DNA from: Nocardiopsis gilva YIM 90087
GTDB taxonomy: Bacteria > Actinomycetota > Actinomycetes > Streptosporangiales > Streptosporangiaceae
Length of the DNA: 64,000 nt
Direction: 5' to 3'
NCBI RefSeq assembly: GCF_002263495.1
Contig: NZ_CP022753.1
Coordinates: 2,542,001-2,606,000, forward strand
In this document: positions 46,704-56,625 of the stretch, in pieces
Layout of the letters: every line of letters begins with the position of its first letter
How positions within the stretch are numbered: position 1 is the first letter of the stretch
Program-made: the position numbers and the translations under genes
Notes under the pieces: model-generated
What the model was told of the DNA's origin: nothing
Databases searched by the model: none
The model's input: the letters and a program-made list of their open reading frames with translations, nothing else

Positions 46704-46869
46704 GCACGTAGGGAGCGAGGGGCGCGCCGGTGACCGGACGTGAGGAGATCGCTGCGAGCGGGGGAGTACCCCCGTCCCGTGGACGACGGGCTGGGATACC
46801 GGCGCCCCTAGCCCTAGCCCCCACCCCGGCGAGGACAGCGGGGCGGCCGCGCGTGGGCGGGAGGGCCCG

Positions 46870-47763
46870 ATGAACGAGCAGGGGCCGGTCCAGATCCGCT
46901 GCCCGGTGCTGACCGTGCGCCGGGTGGACGCCTACTACGCGATCACCGTGGTGGCACCGGGCATCGCCGAGCGCTTCCGCGCCGGACAGTTCGTCTCGGT
47001 CGCCGTCGGCGGGGAGCAGTCCAGCACGCTGCTGCGCCGTCCGTTCGCCATCCACGACGTCAAGCCCGACTACGGCGGCACCGTGGAGTTCCTGTTCTCG
47101 GTGCGCGGCCAGGGCACGGCGTGGCTGTCCGAGCGGCGCTCGCGCGACCTGCTCGACATCGTCGGGCCGCTGGGGCGCCCCTTCCCGCTGCCGCGCGACC
47201 CGGTCAACTGCGTGCTGGCCGGGGGCGGCTCCGGCGCGGCCCCGCTGTTCCCGCTGGCGCTCTCCCTGCGCCGCCGGGGGTGCCGGGTGGACTTCGTGCT
47301 CGGCGCGGCCTCGGCCGACCGGGTGTTCAGCGCCATCACCGCCCGCCGGGTCGCCGAGACCGCGACCTTCACCACCGACGACGGCTCCTTCGGTGTGCAC
47401 GGCGCGGTCACCGACGCCCTCGGGCGGGTGATCGAGGACGCGCGGTCCGATGTCGTCTACTCCTGCGGCCCGATGCCGATGCTGCGCGAGGTCACCGCCG
47501 TGGCCTCGGCCCACGGCATCCCGGTGCAGGTCGCCGTGGAGGAGACGATGGCGTGCGGGACCGGGCTGTGCATGACCTGCGTGATCCCGGTCGTGGGGGA
47601 GGACGGCATCACCCGGATGGTGCGCACCTGCATGGACGGGCCGGTGTTCCGCGGCGAGCGCGTGCGCTTCGACGACGTGGGCACGATCCCGTTCGACGCG
47701 CTGGGCGCGCCGGGCTGGAAGGCCCACCACGACAGCGACGTCACCGATCGGGAAGCCGGGTGA
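46870..47763 (+). CDS. pyrK: Dihydroorotate dehydrogenase electron-transfer subunit PyrK
   Basis: Encodes 297 residues of the ferredoxin-reductase type. LLRRPFAIHDVK binds FAD, CVLAGGGSGAAPLFPLALSL binds NAD, and the C-terminal cysteines in ACGTGLCMTCVIP and RTCMDGP (C-x4-C-x2-C-x16-C) hold a [2Fe-2S] cluster. It passes electrons from PyrD to NAD. Its presence shows that the dehydrogenase is the class 1B heterotetramer. It follows carB after 166 gene-free bases and precedes pyrD by 109, so there may be extra promoters. Confidence 0.93.
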   Translation: MNEQGPVQIRCPVLTVRRVDAYYAITVVAPGIAERFRAGQFVSVAVGGEQSSTLLRRPFAIHDVKPDYGGTVEFLFSVRGQGTAWLSERRSRDLLDIVGPLGRPFPLPRDPVNCVLAGGGSGAAPLFPLALSLRRRGCRVDFVLGAASADRVFSAITARRVAETATFTTDDGSFGVHGAVTDALGRVIEDARSDVVYSCGPMPMLREVTAVASAHGIPVQVAVEETMACGTGLCMTCVIPVVGEDGITRMVRTCMDGPVFRGERVRFDDVGTIPFDALGAPGWKAHHDSDVTDREAG

Positions 47764-47872
47764 GCGGCCGCGGCCCCGGCGGCGGGACGTCCGCACGCCC
47801 CTCCCGCCCTCTCCCAGGCGGGGGCGGCACCGCACCCCCGCACCCCCTCAGGACACGAAAGGCGCCCCGGGG

Positions 47873-48835
47873 ATGAGCCCTGACCTGCGGACCCGGCTGA
47901 GCAACGTGGAGCTGGAGAACCCCGTCATGACGGCGGCCGGCTGCGCGGGCAGCGGGCGGGAACTGGCGCAGTACTTCGACATCGCGCGGATCGGCGCGGT
48001 GACGACCAAGTCGGTGATGCTGGAGCCGCGCGCGGGCCGCCCGGCGCCGCGCGTCGCCGAGACGCCCAGCGGCATGCTGAGCGCCACCGGGCTGCAGGGG
48101 CCCGGAGTCGACGTGCTGCTCCAGCGCGACCTGCCGTGGCTGATCTCGCGCGGCGGGCGGGCCGTGGTCTCCGTCGCCGGGGGCAGTGCCGGCGAGTACG
48201 GGGAGCTGGCGCGGCGGATCTCCGACGCGCCGGGGGTCGATGTGATCGAGATCAACCTGTCGTGCCCGAACCCGGCGGGACAGGGGCGGCATTTCGCCGA
48301 CGACCCCGAGGAGGCGGCGCGGGTGGTGAGCGCGGTGCGCTCGCACACGCGCTCCGACGTCCCGGTCTTCGCCAAGCTCGCACCGGACGTGCCCGACCTG
48401 GTCGGGTTGGCCACAGCGTGCGTCGAGGCGCGCGGCGACGGCCTGTCGATGGTCAATTCGGTACGCGGGATGACCATCGACCCGCGTACCCTGCGCCCGG
48501 CGGTCGCCGGGGGGATGGGCGGGTTGTCCGGTCCGGCCATCCGCCCGATCGCCGTGGGCTGCGTCTACGAGGTGCACGCCGCGCTGCCGCACGTGCCGAT
48601 CATCGGCATGGGCGGGGTGCGCACCGGCGCCGACGTACTGGAGTTCCTGGCGGCCGGGGCCTCGGCGGTGGCCGTGGGGACGATCAACTTCGCCGACCCC
48701 TCGGCGTGTGTGCGTATCCTGCGCGAACTGGAGGAGACGCTGGACGACCGGGGGGTGACGCGGATCGCCGACCTTATAGGGACCGCGCACCGACCGATGG
48801 GGGCTGCTCTGGGAAACACGTCCGCAACGCTCTGA
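47873..48835 (+). CDS. pyrD: Dihydroorotate dehydrogenase, class 1B
   Basis: Encodes 320 residues, an FMN barrel. VEIEINLSCPNPAG-type sequence (here VIEINLSCPNPAGQG) supplies the active-site Cys typical of class 1, whereas membrane class 2 enzymes use Ser. KLAPDVPDLVGLA, SMVNSVRGMTID and IIGMGGVRTGADVLEFLAAG bind FMN. It works with PyrK to make orotate. ATG 47873 follows GAAAGG with ten bases of spacing. No pyrE follows in this window, so orotate phosphoribosyltransferase is encoded elsewhere. Confidence 0.94.
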   Translation: MSPDLRTRLSNVELENPVMTAAGCAGSGRELAQYFDIARIGAVTTKSVMLEPRAGRPAPRVAETPSGMLSATGLQGPGVDVLLQRDLPWLISRGGRAVVSVAGGSAGEYGELARRISDAPGVDVIEINLSCPNPAGQGRHFADDPEEAARVVSAVRSHTRSDVPVFAKLAPDVPDLVGLATACVEARGDGLSMVNSVRGMTIDPRTLRPAVAGGMGGLSGPAIRPIAVGCVYEVHAALPHVPIIGMGGVRTGADVLEFLAAGASAVAVGTINFADPSACVRILRELEETLDDRGVTRIADLIGTAHRPMGAALGNTSATL

Positions 48836-49126
48836 AACGGCCCCTGCGGCCTCACGGGACCGAACCAGGCTCGGTGGGTCATCCCACCAGGTTCGGGCGG
48901 CTAGCGCCGTCTGGGCGCCGTACAAGCATCATCGCTGTCGCACGCATGAACCCGGCAAACCGGGGAATCGCAGGTGGCAGTGTGTCAGTGACAGTGCCTG
49001 TGCCTGTGTCTGTCCATACCGACGGCGGAGCCGCTGCCCCCGCAGTGTTCGCTGTTCGCTGTTCCGCTCCGCCTACAACCCGCACATCCGCATTCGCTCG
49101 CACTGCGACACGTAAGGAGAACGATC

Positions 49127-49831
49127 GTGGCCGCGCCAATCGCCGTCGCCATCGACGCACCCGAGATCGAGACAGCAGCCCGGTGGGCGTCGGCGGTGGC
49201 GCCGCACGTCAGCACGGTCAAGGTGGGGCTGGAGCTGTACCTGCGCTATGGCCCCGAGGTGATCACCACCGTCCGCGGGGCCAACAAGGTCGACGTCTTC
49301 CTCGACCTGAAGCTGCACGACATCCCGGCCACCGTGGGCGGGGCGGCGCGCAACATGGCCCGCTTCAAGCCGTCGATCCTGACCGTGCACGCGGCCGGTG
49401 GCCGGGACATGGTCAAGGCGGCGGTGGAGGCGGCCCCGCAGACCCAGATCGCGGCGGTGACGGTCCTCACATCGCTGGACGAGAAGGCGTTGGACGAGAT
49501 CGGGCTGCGCGGCCCGGCCTCCGAGGCCGCCCGGCGGCTCGCGGTACTGGCCGTGGAGTCGGGGGCGCGGGCGCTGGTCTGCTCGCCATGGGAGGTCGCC
49601 TCGCTGCGCGCAGAAGTGGGTCCCGACATCACGCTGATCACGCCGGGGGTGCGCCCGTCGGGCGCGGAGAGAGGCGACCAGGCCCGGGTGGCGACGCCGG
49701 AGGAGGCGATCGAGGCCGGAGCCGACCTGCTCGTCATCGGGCGGCCCATCACCCGCGCGGCCGATCCCGGTGCCGCGGCGGCGTCGATCGCGGCGGCGCT
49801 GCGCCGTGCGCAGTCGACCCCGTCGGCCTGA
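49127..49831 (+). CDS. pyrF: Orotidine 5-phosphate decarboxylase
   Basis: Encodes 234 residues. FLDLKLHDIPATVGGAARNM carries the catalytic D-x-K-x-x-D motif, LITPGVRPSGAERGDQAR the phosphate loop, and VIGRPITRAADPGAAA the end of the barrel. It makes UMP. The form is the short bacterial type with DLKLHDIP, not the longer mycobacterial type. GTG 49127 follows AAGGAG by six to seven bases. The 291-base gap before it (48836-49126) has a CCCGG/CCGGG hairpin and TG-rich simple sequence around 48978-49015, but no gene. Confidence 0.94.
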   Translation: MAAPIAVAIDAPEIETAARWASAVAPHVSTVKVGLELYLRYGPEVITTVRGANKVDVFLDLKLHDIPATVGGAARNMARFKPSILTVHAAGGRDMVKAAVEAAPQTQIAAVTVLTSLDEKALDEIGLRGPASEAARRLAVLAVESGARALVCSPWEVASLRAEVGPDITLITPGVRPSGAERGDQARVATPEEAIEAGADLLVIGRPITRAADPGAAAASIAAALRRAQSTPSA

Positions 49832-50188
49832 GGCGCCCCCACCGGGTGTCCGGGTTGGCTCGGGCGATCGAGGAGGTCGGTCCCGAAAGTGGCCGGATCC
49901 GGTCACGTTCGGCGACAAATCCGGCATGTCCGAAACGCGGTCGCTCGCGGAAGCTTGTGACCTGCGGCACTCGCTTTCGCGGGGCGGGAAACCGAAACGG
50001 TTATCTCTCGCGAGGGGGCGAAAAGCGGCAAGTTTCGCACCTGTGCGCAGTCGGATGGTCACAGAAGGTAGTTAGTTTGAGGAAAAGCCGCTTGAAAGGC
50101 CACTTTGCGTTGCCGAACAGGGTCGGAACCTACTAACTTGCGCAGGCGTCCGCCCTCTACAAACGAGAGAAAACCGAGGTGACCCGGC
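49832..50188. other. Gene-free region upstream of mihF
   Basis: No coding frame with family similarity. It contains several short CGAAA/TTTCG-type repeats, and AGTTAGT at 50070-50076 facing ACTAACT at 50132-50138, which may belong to the mihF leader. The mihF ribosome site GAGGTG is at its right edge. Strong, complex promoters are expected for an abundant nucleoid protein. Confidence 0.4.
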
Positions 50189-50512
50189 GTGGCCCTTCCT
50201 CCCCTCACACCCGAACAGCGCGCCGCGGCTCTGGAAAAAGCCGCAAAGGCCAGAAAAGAGCGCGCGGAAGTCAAGAGCAAGCTGAAGCACGGCGGCATCA
50301 GCCTCTCCGAGGTTCTCGCCGACGGCCAGACCGATGACGTCATCGGCAAGATGAAGGTCTCTGCTCTGCTCGAGTCGCTCCCCGGCGTCGGCAAGGTCCG
50401 CGCCAAGCAGATCATGGAGCGGCTCAACATCGCCGAGTCCCGTCGCGTCCGGGGGCTGGGCGCCAACCAGCGCTCGTCCCTGGAGAAGGAATTCGGCGAA
50501 AAGACCGAGTAG
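50189..50512 (+). CDS. mihF: Integration host factor, actinobacterial type (mIHF)
   Basis: Encodes 107 residues. A long charged N-terminal helix (LTPEQRAAALEKAAKARKER) is followed by the helix-two-turn-helix LLESLPGVGKVRAKQIMERL and the basic GLGANQRSSLEKEF tail. It is the conserved nucleoid-associated protein that bends DNA in actinobacteria and is unrelated to proteobacterial IHF. GTG 50189 starts it. The pyrF-mihF-gmk-rpoZ order is the standard arrangement of the phylum. Basic charge and Lys-rich sequence fit DNA binding. Confidence 0.95.
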   Translation: MALPPLTPEQRAAALEKAAKARKERAEVKSKLKHGGISLSEVLADGQTDDVIGKMKVSALLESLPGVGKVRAKQIMERLNIAESRRVRGLGANQRSSLEKEFGEKTE

Positions 50513-50907
50513 CGATCGGCGTGTGTGCGGTTCCCCACTGTCGGTGGGAATCGCGCGGAGGTCCGGTGCTCGGACGCGAGCCCGCGTGCCGGACCTGACG
50601 CTGTAGCGGTCGGCCGCCGACGGCGGTCGGCCTTCGTGAAGCGGACGCCCCTGTGCCGCGGTGCGGTGCCGGCGGAGGAGCCCTGGAGGATCCGGGGCAA
50701 CTCCGTCAGCCGCGCCGCGGCACAGTGGTATAAAAGACCAATCATCCACAGTCCGCGCACCGGACCGCCGCCTCGCGTCGACGTCACGTCGATCCCGACC
50801 TGCGGCGCATCACGTCGCGGACGCATCCGCACGCCGTCGCGACCGTGCGGCGCCCGCCCGGCCCGCCACGCGCCAGCGACCCGCGACATCGAGAGTTTGA
50901 TCTTCAC
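50513..50907. other. Gene-free region between mihF and gmk
   Basis: A GGCCGCC/GGCGGTC hairpin near 50613-50630 may end the mihF transcript. TATAAA at 50729-50734 is a good -10 hexamer about 170 bases before gmk and would give it a long untranslated leader. No coding frame is convincing; the open frame extending gmk upstream to 50845 has no family similarity. Confidence 0.45.
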
Positions 50908-51504
50908 GTGCCTACGGAATCCGCCATCGGCGCCGACCAGAGCGGCCCGGCGAAACGTCTCACCGTGCTGTCCGGCCCCTCCGGCGTGGGCAAGAGCACG
51001 GTCGTGCGGGAGATCCGGGAGCGGCACCCCGAAGTGTGGCTGTCGGTCTCGGTGACCACGCGTCCGCCGCGGCCGCGGGAGACCGACGGTGTCGAGTACC
51101 ACTTCGTCACCGACGCCGAGTTCGACCGGATGATCGCCGAGGGCGGCCTGCTGGAGTGGGCCGAGTTCGCGGGCAACCGCTACGGCACCCCCCGCGCCCC
51201 GGTCGAGGAGCGTCTGCGCGCCGGAGTGCCGGTACTGCTGGAGATCGACCTGCAGGGCGCCCGCCAGGTGCGCGAGAACATGCCCGGGGCGTTCCACGTC
51301 TTCCTGGCCCCGCCGTCCTGGGAGGAGCTGGTGCGCCGGCTGACCGGCCGGGGCACCGAGTCAGCGGAGGTGGTCCAGCGCCGACTGGACACCGCTCGCG
51401 TCGAACTCGCGGCGGAGAAGGAGTTCGACCGCACCCTCACCAACACGTCCGTCGAGGATGTACGCGATGAACTGCTAGCGTTGATCCTCGCACCGCAGAT
51501 GTGA
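50908..51504 (+). CDS. gmk: Guanylate kinase
   Basis: Encodes 198 residues. [20 protein letters not shown] is the P-loop, [20 protein letters not shown] binds GMP, and [14 protein letters not shown] is the conserved core strand. It phosphorylates GMP to GDP for GTP and ppGpp pools. GTG 50908 gives the usual length after a short variable lead; an ATG at 50845 would add 21 residues of no similarity. It is followed after 89 bases by rpoZ, as in most actinobacteria. Confidence 0.94.
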   Translation: MPTESAIGADQSGPAKRLTVLSGPSGVGKSTVVREIRERHPEVWLSVSVTTRPPRPRETDGVEYHFVTDAEFDRMIAEGGLLEWAEFAGNRYGTPRAPVEERLRAGVPVLLEIDLQGARQVRENMPGAFHVFLAPPSWEELVRRLTGRGTESAEVVQRRLDTARVELAAEKEFDRTLTNTSVEDVRDELLALILAPQM

Positions 51505-51593
51505 TAACCGGCGCACCCGCGTCGACTAGTCTGCAATCGAACACCAACCCGCAGGTCCCGTATGGGGCCGCCGACTGTCCAGAGGGGACCCAC

Positions 51594-51860
51594 GTGGCTG
51601 GCACCGAGGCCGTCGCCGAAGGCATCACCAACCCGCCCATCGACGAGCTCCTGGAGTGCGTCGACAGCAAGTACAGCCTGGTCACCATGGCGTCCAAGCG
51701 CGCCCGCCAGATCAACGCCTACTACGCCCAGCTGGGCGAGGGCCTGCTGGAGTACGTCGGCCCGCTGGTCGAGACCCAGGTCCAGGAGAAGGCCCTGTCC
51801 ATCGCGCTGCGCGAGGTCAAGGCCGGGCTGCTCACCGCTGAGCCCTACGAGGGTTCCTAA
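51594..51860 (+). CDS. rpoZ: RNA polymerase omega subunit
   Basis: Encodes 88 residues. [20 protein letters not shown] and [20 protein letters not shown] are diagnostic of omega, which helps assemble beta-prime and responds to ppGpp in some bacteria. GTG 51594 follows AGAGGGG by about six bases. An open frame starting at 51501 reads through the gap after gmk and is not used. The C terminus [14 protein letters not shown] is the usual actinobacterial tail. Confidence 0.95.
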   Translation: MAGTEAVAEGITNPPIDELLECVDSKYSLVTMASKRARQINAYYAQLGEGLLEYVGPLVETQVQEKALSIALREVKAGLLTAEPYEGS

Positions 51861-51905
51861 GGGGCGGCCCGCCGCCGCGCGGGCCCGCCTGGCTAGAGTC
51901 CTGCC

Positions 51906-53144
51906 GTGACTACCGAAAACTCACCTGAGGTCGTCCTGGGGGTCGGCGCCGGAATCGCCGCCTACAAGGTGTGCGAGCTGCTGCGCCTGTTCACCGAGTC
52001 CGGGCACAGCGTCCAGGTCGTCCCGACCGCCGACGCGCTGCGGTTCGTCGGAGAGCCCACCTGGGCGGCGCTGTCCGGCCGACCCGTCGCCACCGGTGTC
52101 TGGGACGCGGTGCACGAGGTGCCGCACGTCCGCATCGGGCAGCGCGCCGACCTCGTGTTCGTCGCCCCGGCCACCGCCGACCTGCTGGCCAAGGCCGCCC
52201 ACGGCCTCGCCGACGACCTCCTGACCAACACGCTACTCACCGCGCGATGTCCGGTGGTGTTCGCCCCGGCGATGCACACCGAGATGTGGGAGCACCCGGC
52301 GACCCAGGCCAACGTCGCGACGCTTCGCGCGCGCGGCGCCATCGTGCTCGATCCCGCGGTGGGGCGGCTCACCGGGGCCGACACCGGCCGGGGGCGGCTG
52401 CCGGACCCCGCGGACCTGTTCGCCGCCGGACGGCGGGTCCTGGCACGCGGCGGCCTCGAAGCCGACCTCGCCGGGCGGCGCGTCCTCATCACGGCCGGCG
52501 GCACGCGCGAGGACATCGACCCGGTCCGCTACCTCGGCAACCGCTCGTCGGGCCGCCAGGGCTACGCCCTGGCGGCCACCGCGGTGGCCCGGGGCGCCGA
52601 CGTGACACTTCTCTCGGCCAACGTCACCCTGCCCGACCCGGCGGGGGCGGACGTACGCCGGGTGCGCTCCGCCGTGGAGCTGCAGGAGGCCGTGCTGGCC
52701 GAGAGCGACAAGGCCGACGTCGTGGTGATGGCCGCCGCCGTCGCCGACTTCCGGCCCGCCGAGCGCGCCCCCGGCAAGATCAAGAAGCAGGCCGGCTCCG
52801 GCCCCGCCCCGATCGAGCTGGTGGAGAACCCCGACATCCTCGCCGGGCTCACCCGCGACCGCGCCCATCCCGGGCAGCTCATCGTCGGCTTCGCCGCCGA
52901 AACCGACCGCGTGCTGGAGCACGGACGCCAGAAGCTCGCCCGCAAGGGCTGTGACCTCCTCGTCGTTAACCAGGTGGGTGGCGGCAAGGCGTTCGGGACC
53001 GCGGACAACCAGGCCGTCGTGCTGGGCGCGGACGGCTCGGCCACCGAGATCCCGCACGGTCCCAAGGAGGCCCTGGCCGACCGTGTCTGGGATCTCGTCG
53101 CCGACCGTCTGACCCCCCGCCCTCGCGGGGATACCCAGCGGTAG
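51906..53144 (+). CDS. coaBC: Bifunctional phosphopantothenoylcysteine decarboxylase/synthase
   Basis: Encodes 412 residues. The flavin-dependent decarboxylase CoaC (1-185; GVGAGIAAYKVCELLR, active His in LLAKAAHGLADDLL, FAPAMHTEMWEHPATQ) is fused to the synthase CoaB (190-405; VLITAGGTREDIDPVRYLGN, RSSGRQGYALA, VADFRPAERAPGKIKK). Both act in coenzyme A synthesis. CoaB activity uses CTP in bacteria. GTG 51906 lies six bases after TAGAGT, so the mRNA is probably leaderless. PAMHTEMW has His where other phyla have Asn; this variant is common in Actinobacteria. Confidence 0.94.
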   Translation: MTTENSPEVVLGVGAGIAAYKVCELLRLFTESGHSVQVVPTADALRFVGEPTWAALSGRPVATGVWDAVHEVPHVRIGQRADLVFVAPATADLLAKAAHGLADDLLTNTLLTARCPVVFAPAMHTEMWEHPATQANVATLRARGAIVLDPAVGRLTGADTGRGRLPDPADLFAAGRRVLARGGLEADLAGRRVLITAGGTREDIDPVRYLGNRSSGRQGYALAATAVARGADVTLLSANVTLPDPAGADVRRVRSAVELQEAVLAESDKADVVVMAAAVADFRPAERAPGKIKKQAGSGPAPIELVENPDILAGLTRDRAHPGQLIVGFAAETDRVLEHGRQKLARKGCDLLVVNQVGGGKAFGTADNQAVVLGADGSATEIPHGPKEALADRVWDLVADRLTPRPRGDTQR

Positions 53145-53177
53145 TGTTGCGTGGGCAGCAACCTCGTTTCGCTGTGC

Positions 53178-53235
53178 GGCACGGAAAATCCCAGATCAAA
53201 CCCGGTATGCCGGTAAGTCTGGATTTTCCGGTGCC
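53178..53235. other. Extended hairpin in the coaBC-metK gap
   Basis: GGCACGGAAAATCC pairs with GGATTTTCCGGTGCC (one-base bulge), and CAGA with TCTG further in. The loop contains the palindrome CCGGTATGCCGG. It begins 33 bases after the coaBC stop, in a 346-base gap before metK whose remaining sequence shows no gene. It could be the coaBC terminator or part of a metK leader. It does not resemble known SAM riboswitch classes. Confidence 0.5.
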
Positions 53236-53490
53236 CTGTGCGTCACACTGCGGTCAGAGACGTTGGACGTGGCGTTCCGCAAGTCGTGCCTCGGCACGGG
53301 CCGTCCTTGGGGCGGCCGACGCGGCTCGCCCACATCCCTCGCTCGCACCACGGTGGTGGAAGCCCCACTACAGTGAAGCCAATAAACCAAGCGATTCGGT
53401 CGGTTATCACCGGGGACCCCCACCGCCTCGGCGAATGCCGTGCCGATCCGACAACTGTCAGCCAGCAGCCGCTGCAAGGAGTCACTTAAC

Positions 53491-54684
<1,194 letters not shown>

Positions 54685-54718
54685 CAGCCGCTCGATCGTC
54701 GGCGCAACGACACACGAC

Positions 54719-54754
54719 TGAGGCCCGCCTCCCTTTCGAGGGAGGCGGGCCTCA
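54719..54754 (+). terminator. metK terminator, 16-bp stem with TTCG tetraloop
   Basis: 54719-54734 pairs without mismatch to 54739-54754 around TTCG, the most stable RNA tetraloop, 35 bases after the metK stop. Few T residues follow. Confidence 0.85.
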
Positions 54755-54969
54755 GCCATTTCCGGACGTGCCCAAAACTAGGGACTAAAGCACAGGTAGA
54801 CGGATTCTCGTTGATTCTTTGGAAACTGTCGGTCACCTTCAGTAGTGTTCCGCTATTCCTCGGTTAGGGAGCCCCGTCCCGTTAGTGCGGCGGTGAATCG
54901 CCTCCCGGAGCAATGTCGTACCCGCCCGCTAGAGTGCTGGCCTGGACTGAGAGGGGGTGTTCCCCCGCT

Positions 54970-56235
54970 ATGCTGACCGGCTACCGGTACCGTCTCACGC
55001 TCACCCCAGAGCAGGACGAGCAGTGCCGAACCTACGGTGATATCTGCCGCGCGGTGTGGAACACCGCCCTCGACCAGCGTAGGCAGGCGGTGAAGCGTTG
55101 GGAGCGCGGACAGTCCAACCCGTTCCCCGGATACGCCTACCAGTGCGGACAGCTCAAGGAAGCCACGACCGAAGAGGAGTGGCTCAAGACCGTCCCGGCC
55201 CAGACTCTTCAACAGACGCTGAAAGACCTGGACGCCGCGTGCGCGAGGCATGGCACATTCAAGGTCCACTGGCGGACCAAGCACCGTTGGAAGCCGTCCT
55301 TCCGGTTCCCTGACGGCAAGAACATCCAGATGGAACGCCTTGGACGCAGGTGGGGGCGCCTCAAGCTGCCGAAGCTGGGCTGGGTGCGGTTCCGCTGGTC
55401 GCGCGCCCCTAGGGGCGCTGTCCGCTCCGCCACAGTCCGGTGTGAGAGCGGTCACTGGATCGTGTCCCTGCTGTGCGAGGACGGGACCGCCGCCCCCGAG
55501 GTGCACGCGGCGCCGACGACGTCGGTCGGCATCGACCGGGGCGTGACCGTGGCGGTTGCCACCAGCGACGGCGACCTGTTCGACCGGCAGTTCCAGACCT
55601 CGAAGGAAGCGGAGCGGGAACGTCGGCTGCGGCAGCGGTTGTCCCGGCAGCGCATGGGCAGCGCGAGCCGTGCCAGGACCCGGGCGCAGCTGTCCCGGCT
55701 CACCGGGAGGGTGCGCGACCGGCGCGCGGACTTCCAAGCCCAGACGGCGAAACCGCTGTGCGCCAAGAATGCGGTCGTGGTGCTGGAAGCGCTGAACACC
55801 TCCGGGATGGTCCGCTCCGTGAAGGGAACCGTCAGCGCTCCCGGGCGCGGCGTGCGTGCTAAGGCCGGTTTGAATCGGACCATCCTCGCAAAGGGGTGGC
55901 ACGCCTTTGAGGTGGCGTTGGCCAACGCCGCACGCCGGACCGGAACAACGATCGTCGAAGTCGATCCCGCCTACACGTCGCAGACCTGCCATGGATGCGG
56001 GCACGTCGAACCGGGAAACCGTGAGAGCCAAGCGGTGTTCCGGTGCAAGTCGTGCGGGCACACGGAGAACGCTGATGTGAACGCGGCGAAGAACGTCAAC
56101 GCGGCAGGGCTTGCCGTGTCAGCCTGTGGAGACCTCGCCGTCGGGCGGTCTGTGAAGCAGGAACCGCCATCCCGACTCGCGCCTGGGTCGGGATGGAATC
56201 CCGGTCCCTTGAAAGCCGGGAGGACGTCAAAATGA
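54970..56235 (+). CDS. tnpB: TnpB (IS605 OrfB-like) RNA-guided nuclease
   Basis: Encodes 421 residues. The three RuvC acidic residues are present: Asp in VGIDRGVTVAV, Glu in VVVLEALNTSGM and Asp in ENADVNAAKNVNAAG. A zinc ribbon lies between them (CHGCGH and CKSCGH). It also carries an N-terminal helix-turn-helix-like YRYRLTLTPEQDEQ. No TnpA transposase is next to it, so the element is a TnpB-only (IS1341-like) type. TnpB proteins cut DNA guided by an RNA made from the element's right end. ATG 54970 begins family similarity. The stop is in flanking DNA five bases past the presumed right end. Confidence 0.88.
   Translation: MLTGYRYRLTLTPEQDEQCRTYGDICRAVWNTALDQRRQAVKRWERGQSNPFPGYAYQCGQLKEATTEEEWLKTVPAQTLQQTLKDLDAACARHGTFKVHWRTKHRWKPSFRFPDGKNIQMERLGRRWGRLKLPKLGWVRFRWSRAPRGAVRSATVRCESGHWIVSLLCEDGTAAPEVHAAPTTSVGIDRGVTVAVATSDGDLFDRQFQTSKEAERERRLRQRLSRQRMGSASRARTRAQLSRLTGRVRDRRADFQAQTAKPLCAKNAVVVLEALNTSGMVRSVKGTVSAPGRGVRAKAGLNRTILAKGWHAFEVALANAARRTGTTIVEVDPAYTSQTCHGCGHVEPGNRESQAVFRCKSCGHTENADVNAAKNVNAAGLAVSACGDLAVGRSVKQEPPSRLAPGSGWNPGPLKAGRTSK
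56150..56230 (+). ncRNA. Probable omega (re)RNA scaffold at the TnpB right end
   Basis: Inside the last codons of tnpB lie hairpins 56167-56176/56187-56196 (10 bp perfect) and 56199-56204/56216-56221, then GGACGTCAA. This paired-hairpin plus terminal motif is the usual 3' structure of IS605-type right ends that yields the guide RNA. The guide would then be the flanking sequence from 56231. The 5' limit is a guess. Confidence 0.5.
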
Positions 56236-56527
56236 CTACATCGTGTCCAAGCTCAGCTCAGCGGCATAGAAGACCTGGGAGGCCCTGATGGCGACCGGAA
56301 CCTACGAGTGGCAGACGGACTTCGCCCGCAAGCACATCGCCGAGGGCAAGATCGAAGGCAAGGCCGAGGGCGAGGCCGAGGCGATCATCGTCTTTCTCGA
56401 GGCCCGTGGACTCAAGGTCAACGCTGAACAGCAGAAGCGTATTCGGGAGTGCGCCGATCTTGATGTGCTCAGCCAGTGGGTTCGGCGAGCGGCCACGGTC
56501 CGCAAGGTCGAGGAGCTCTTCGACTGA
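56231..56527 (+). pseudogene. C-terminal remnant of a nuclease/transposase-like (Rpn-type) protein
   Basis: In frame from base 56231 the sequence reads NDYIVSKLSSAA, a TAG stop at 56267, then KTWEALMATGTYEWQTDFAR and EGKIEGKAEGEAEAIIVFLE, ending WVRRAATVRKVEELFD. This matches the last third of roughly 290-residue actinomycete proteins related to Rpn/PD-(D/E)XK nucleases. The N-terminal two thirds are missing: the TnpB element starts where they should be and no trace is seen on its left side. The frame from ATG 56288 (79 residues) could be translated but lacks the catalytic domain. Confidence 0.65.
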
Positions 56528-56625
56528 GTCGTCGCGCATTCGGTCGGCCATGATGGTGCCCTGACACGCGTGGGCCTGGCTCCCTTAGGGAGTCAGGCCC
56601 TGGGCTTTTCCGGGCGCGGACAGGA

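Noticed and set aside
53145-53490. SAM riboswitch before metK
   Set aside because: Expected from context, but none of the conserved SAM-I, SAM-II or SAM-IV core strings occur; only an unclassified hairpin is present.
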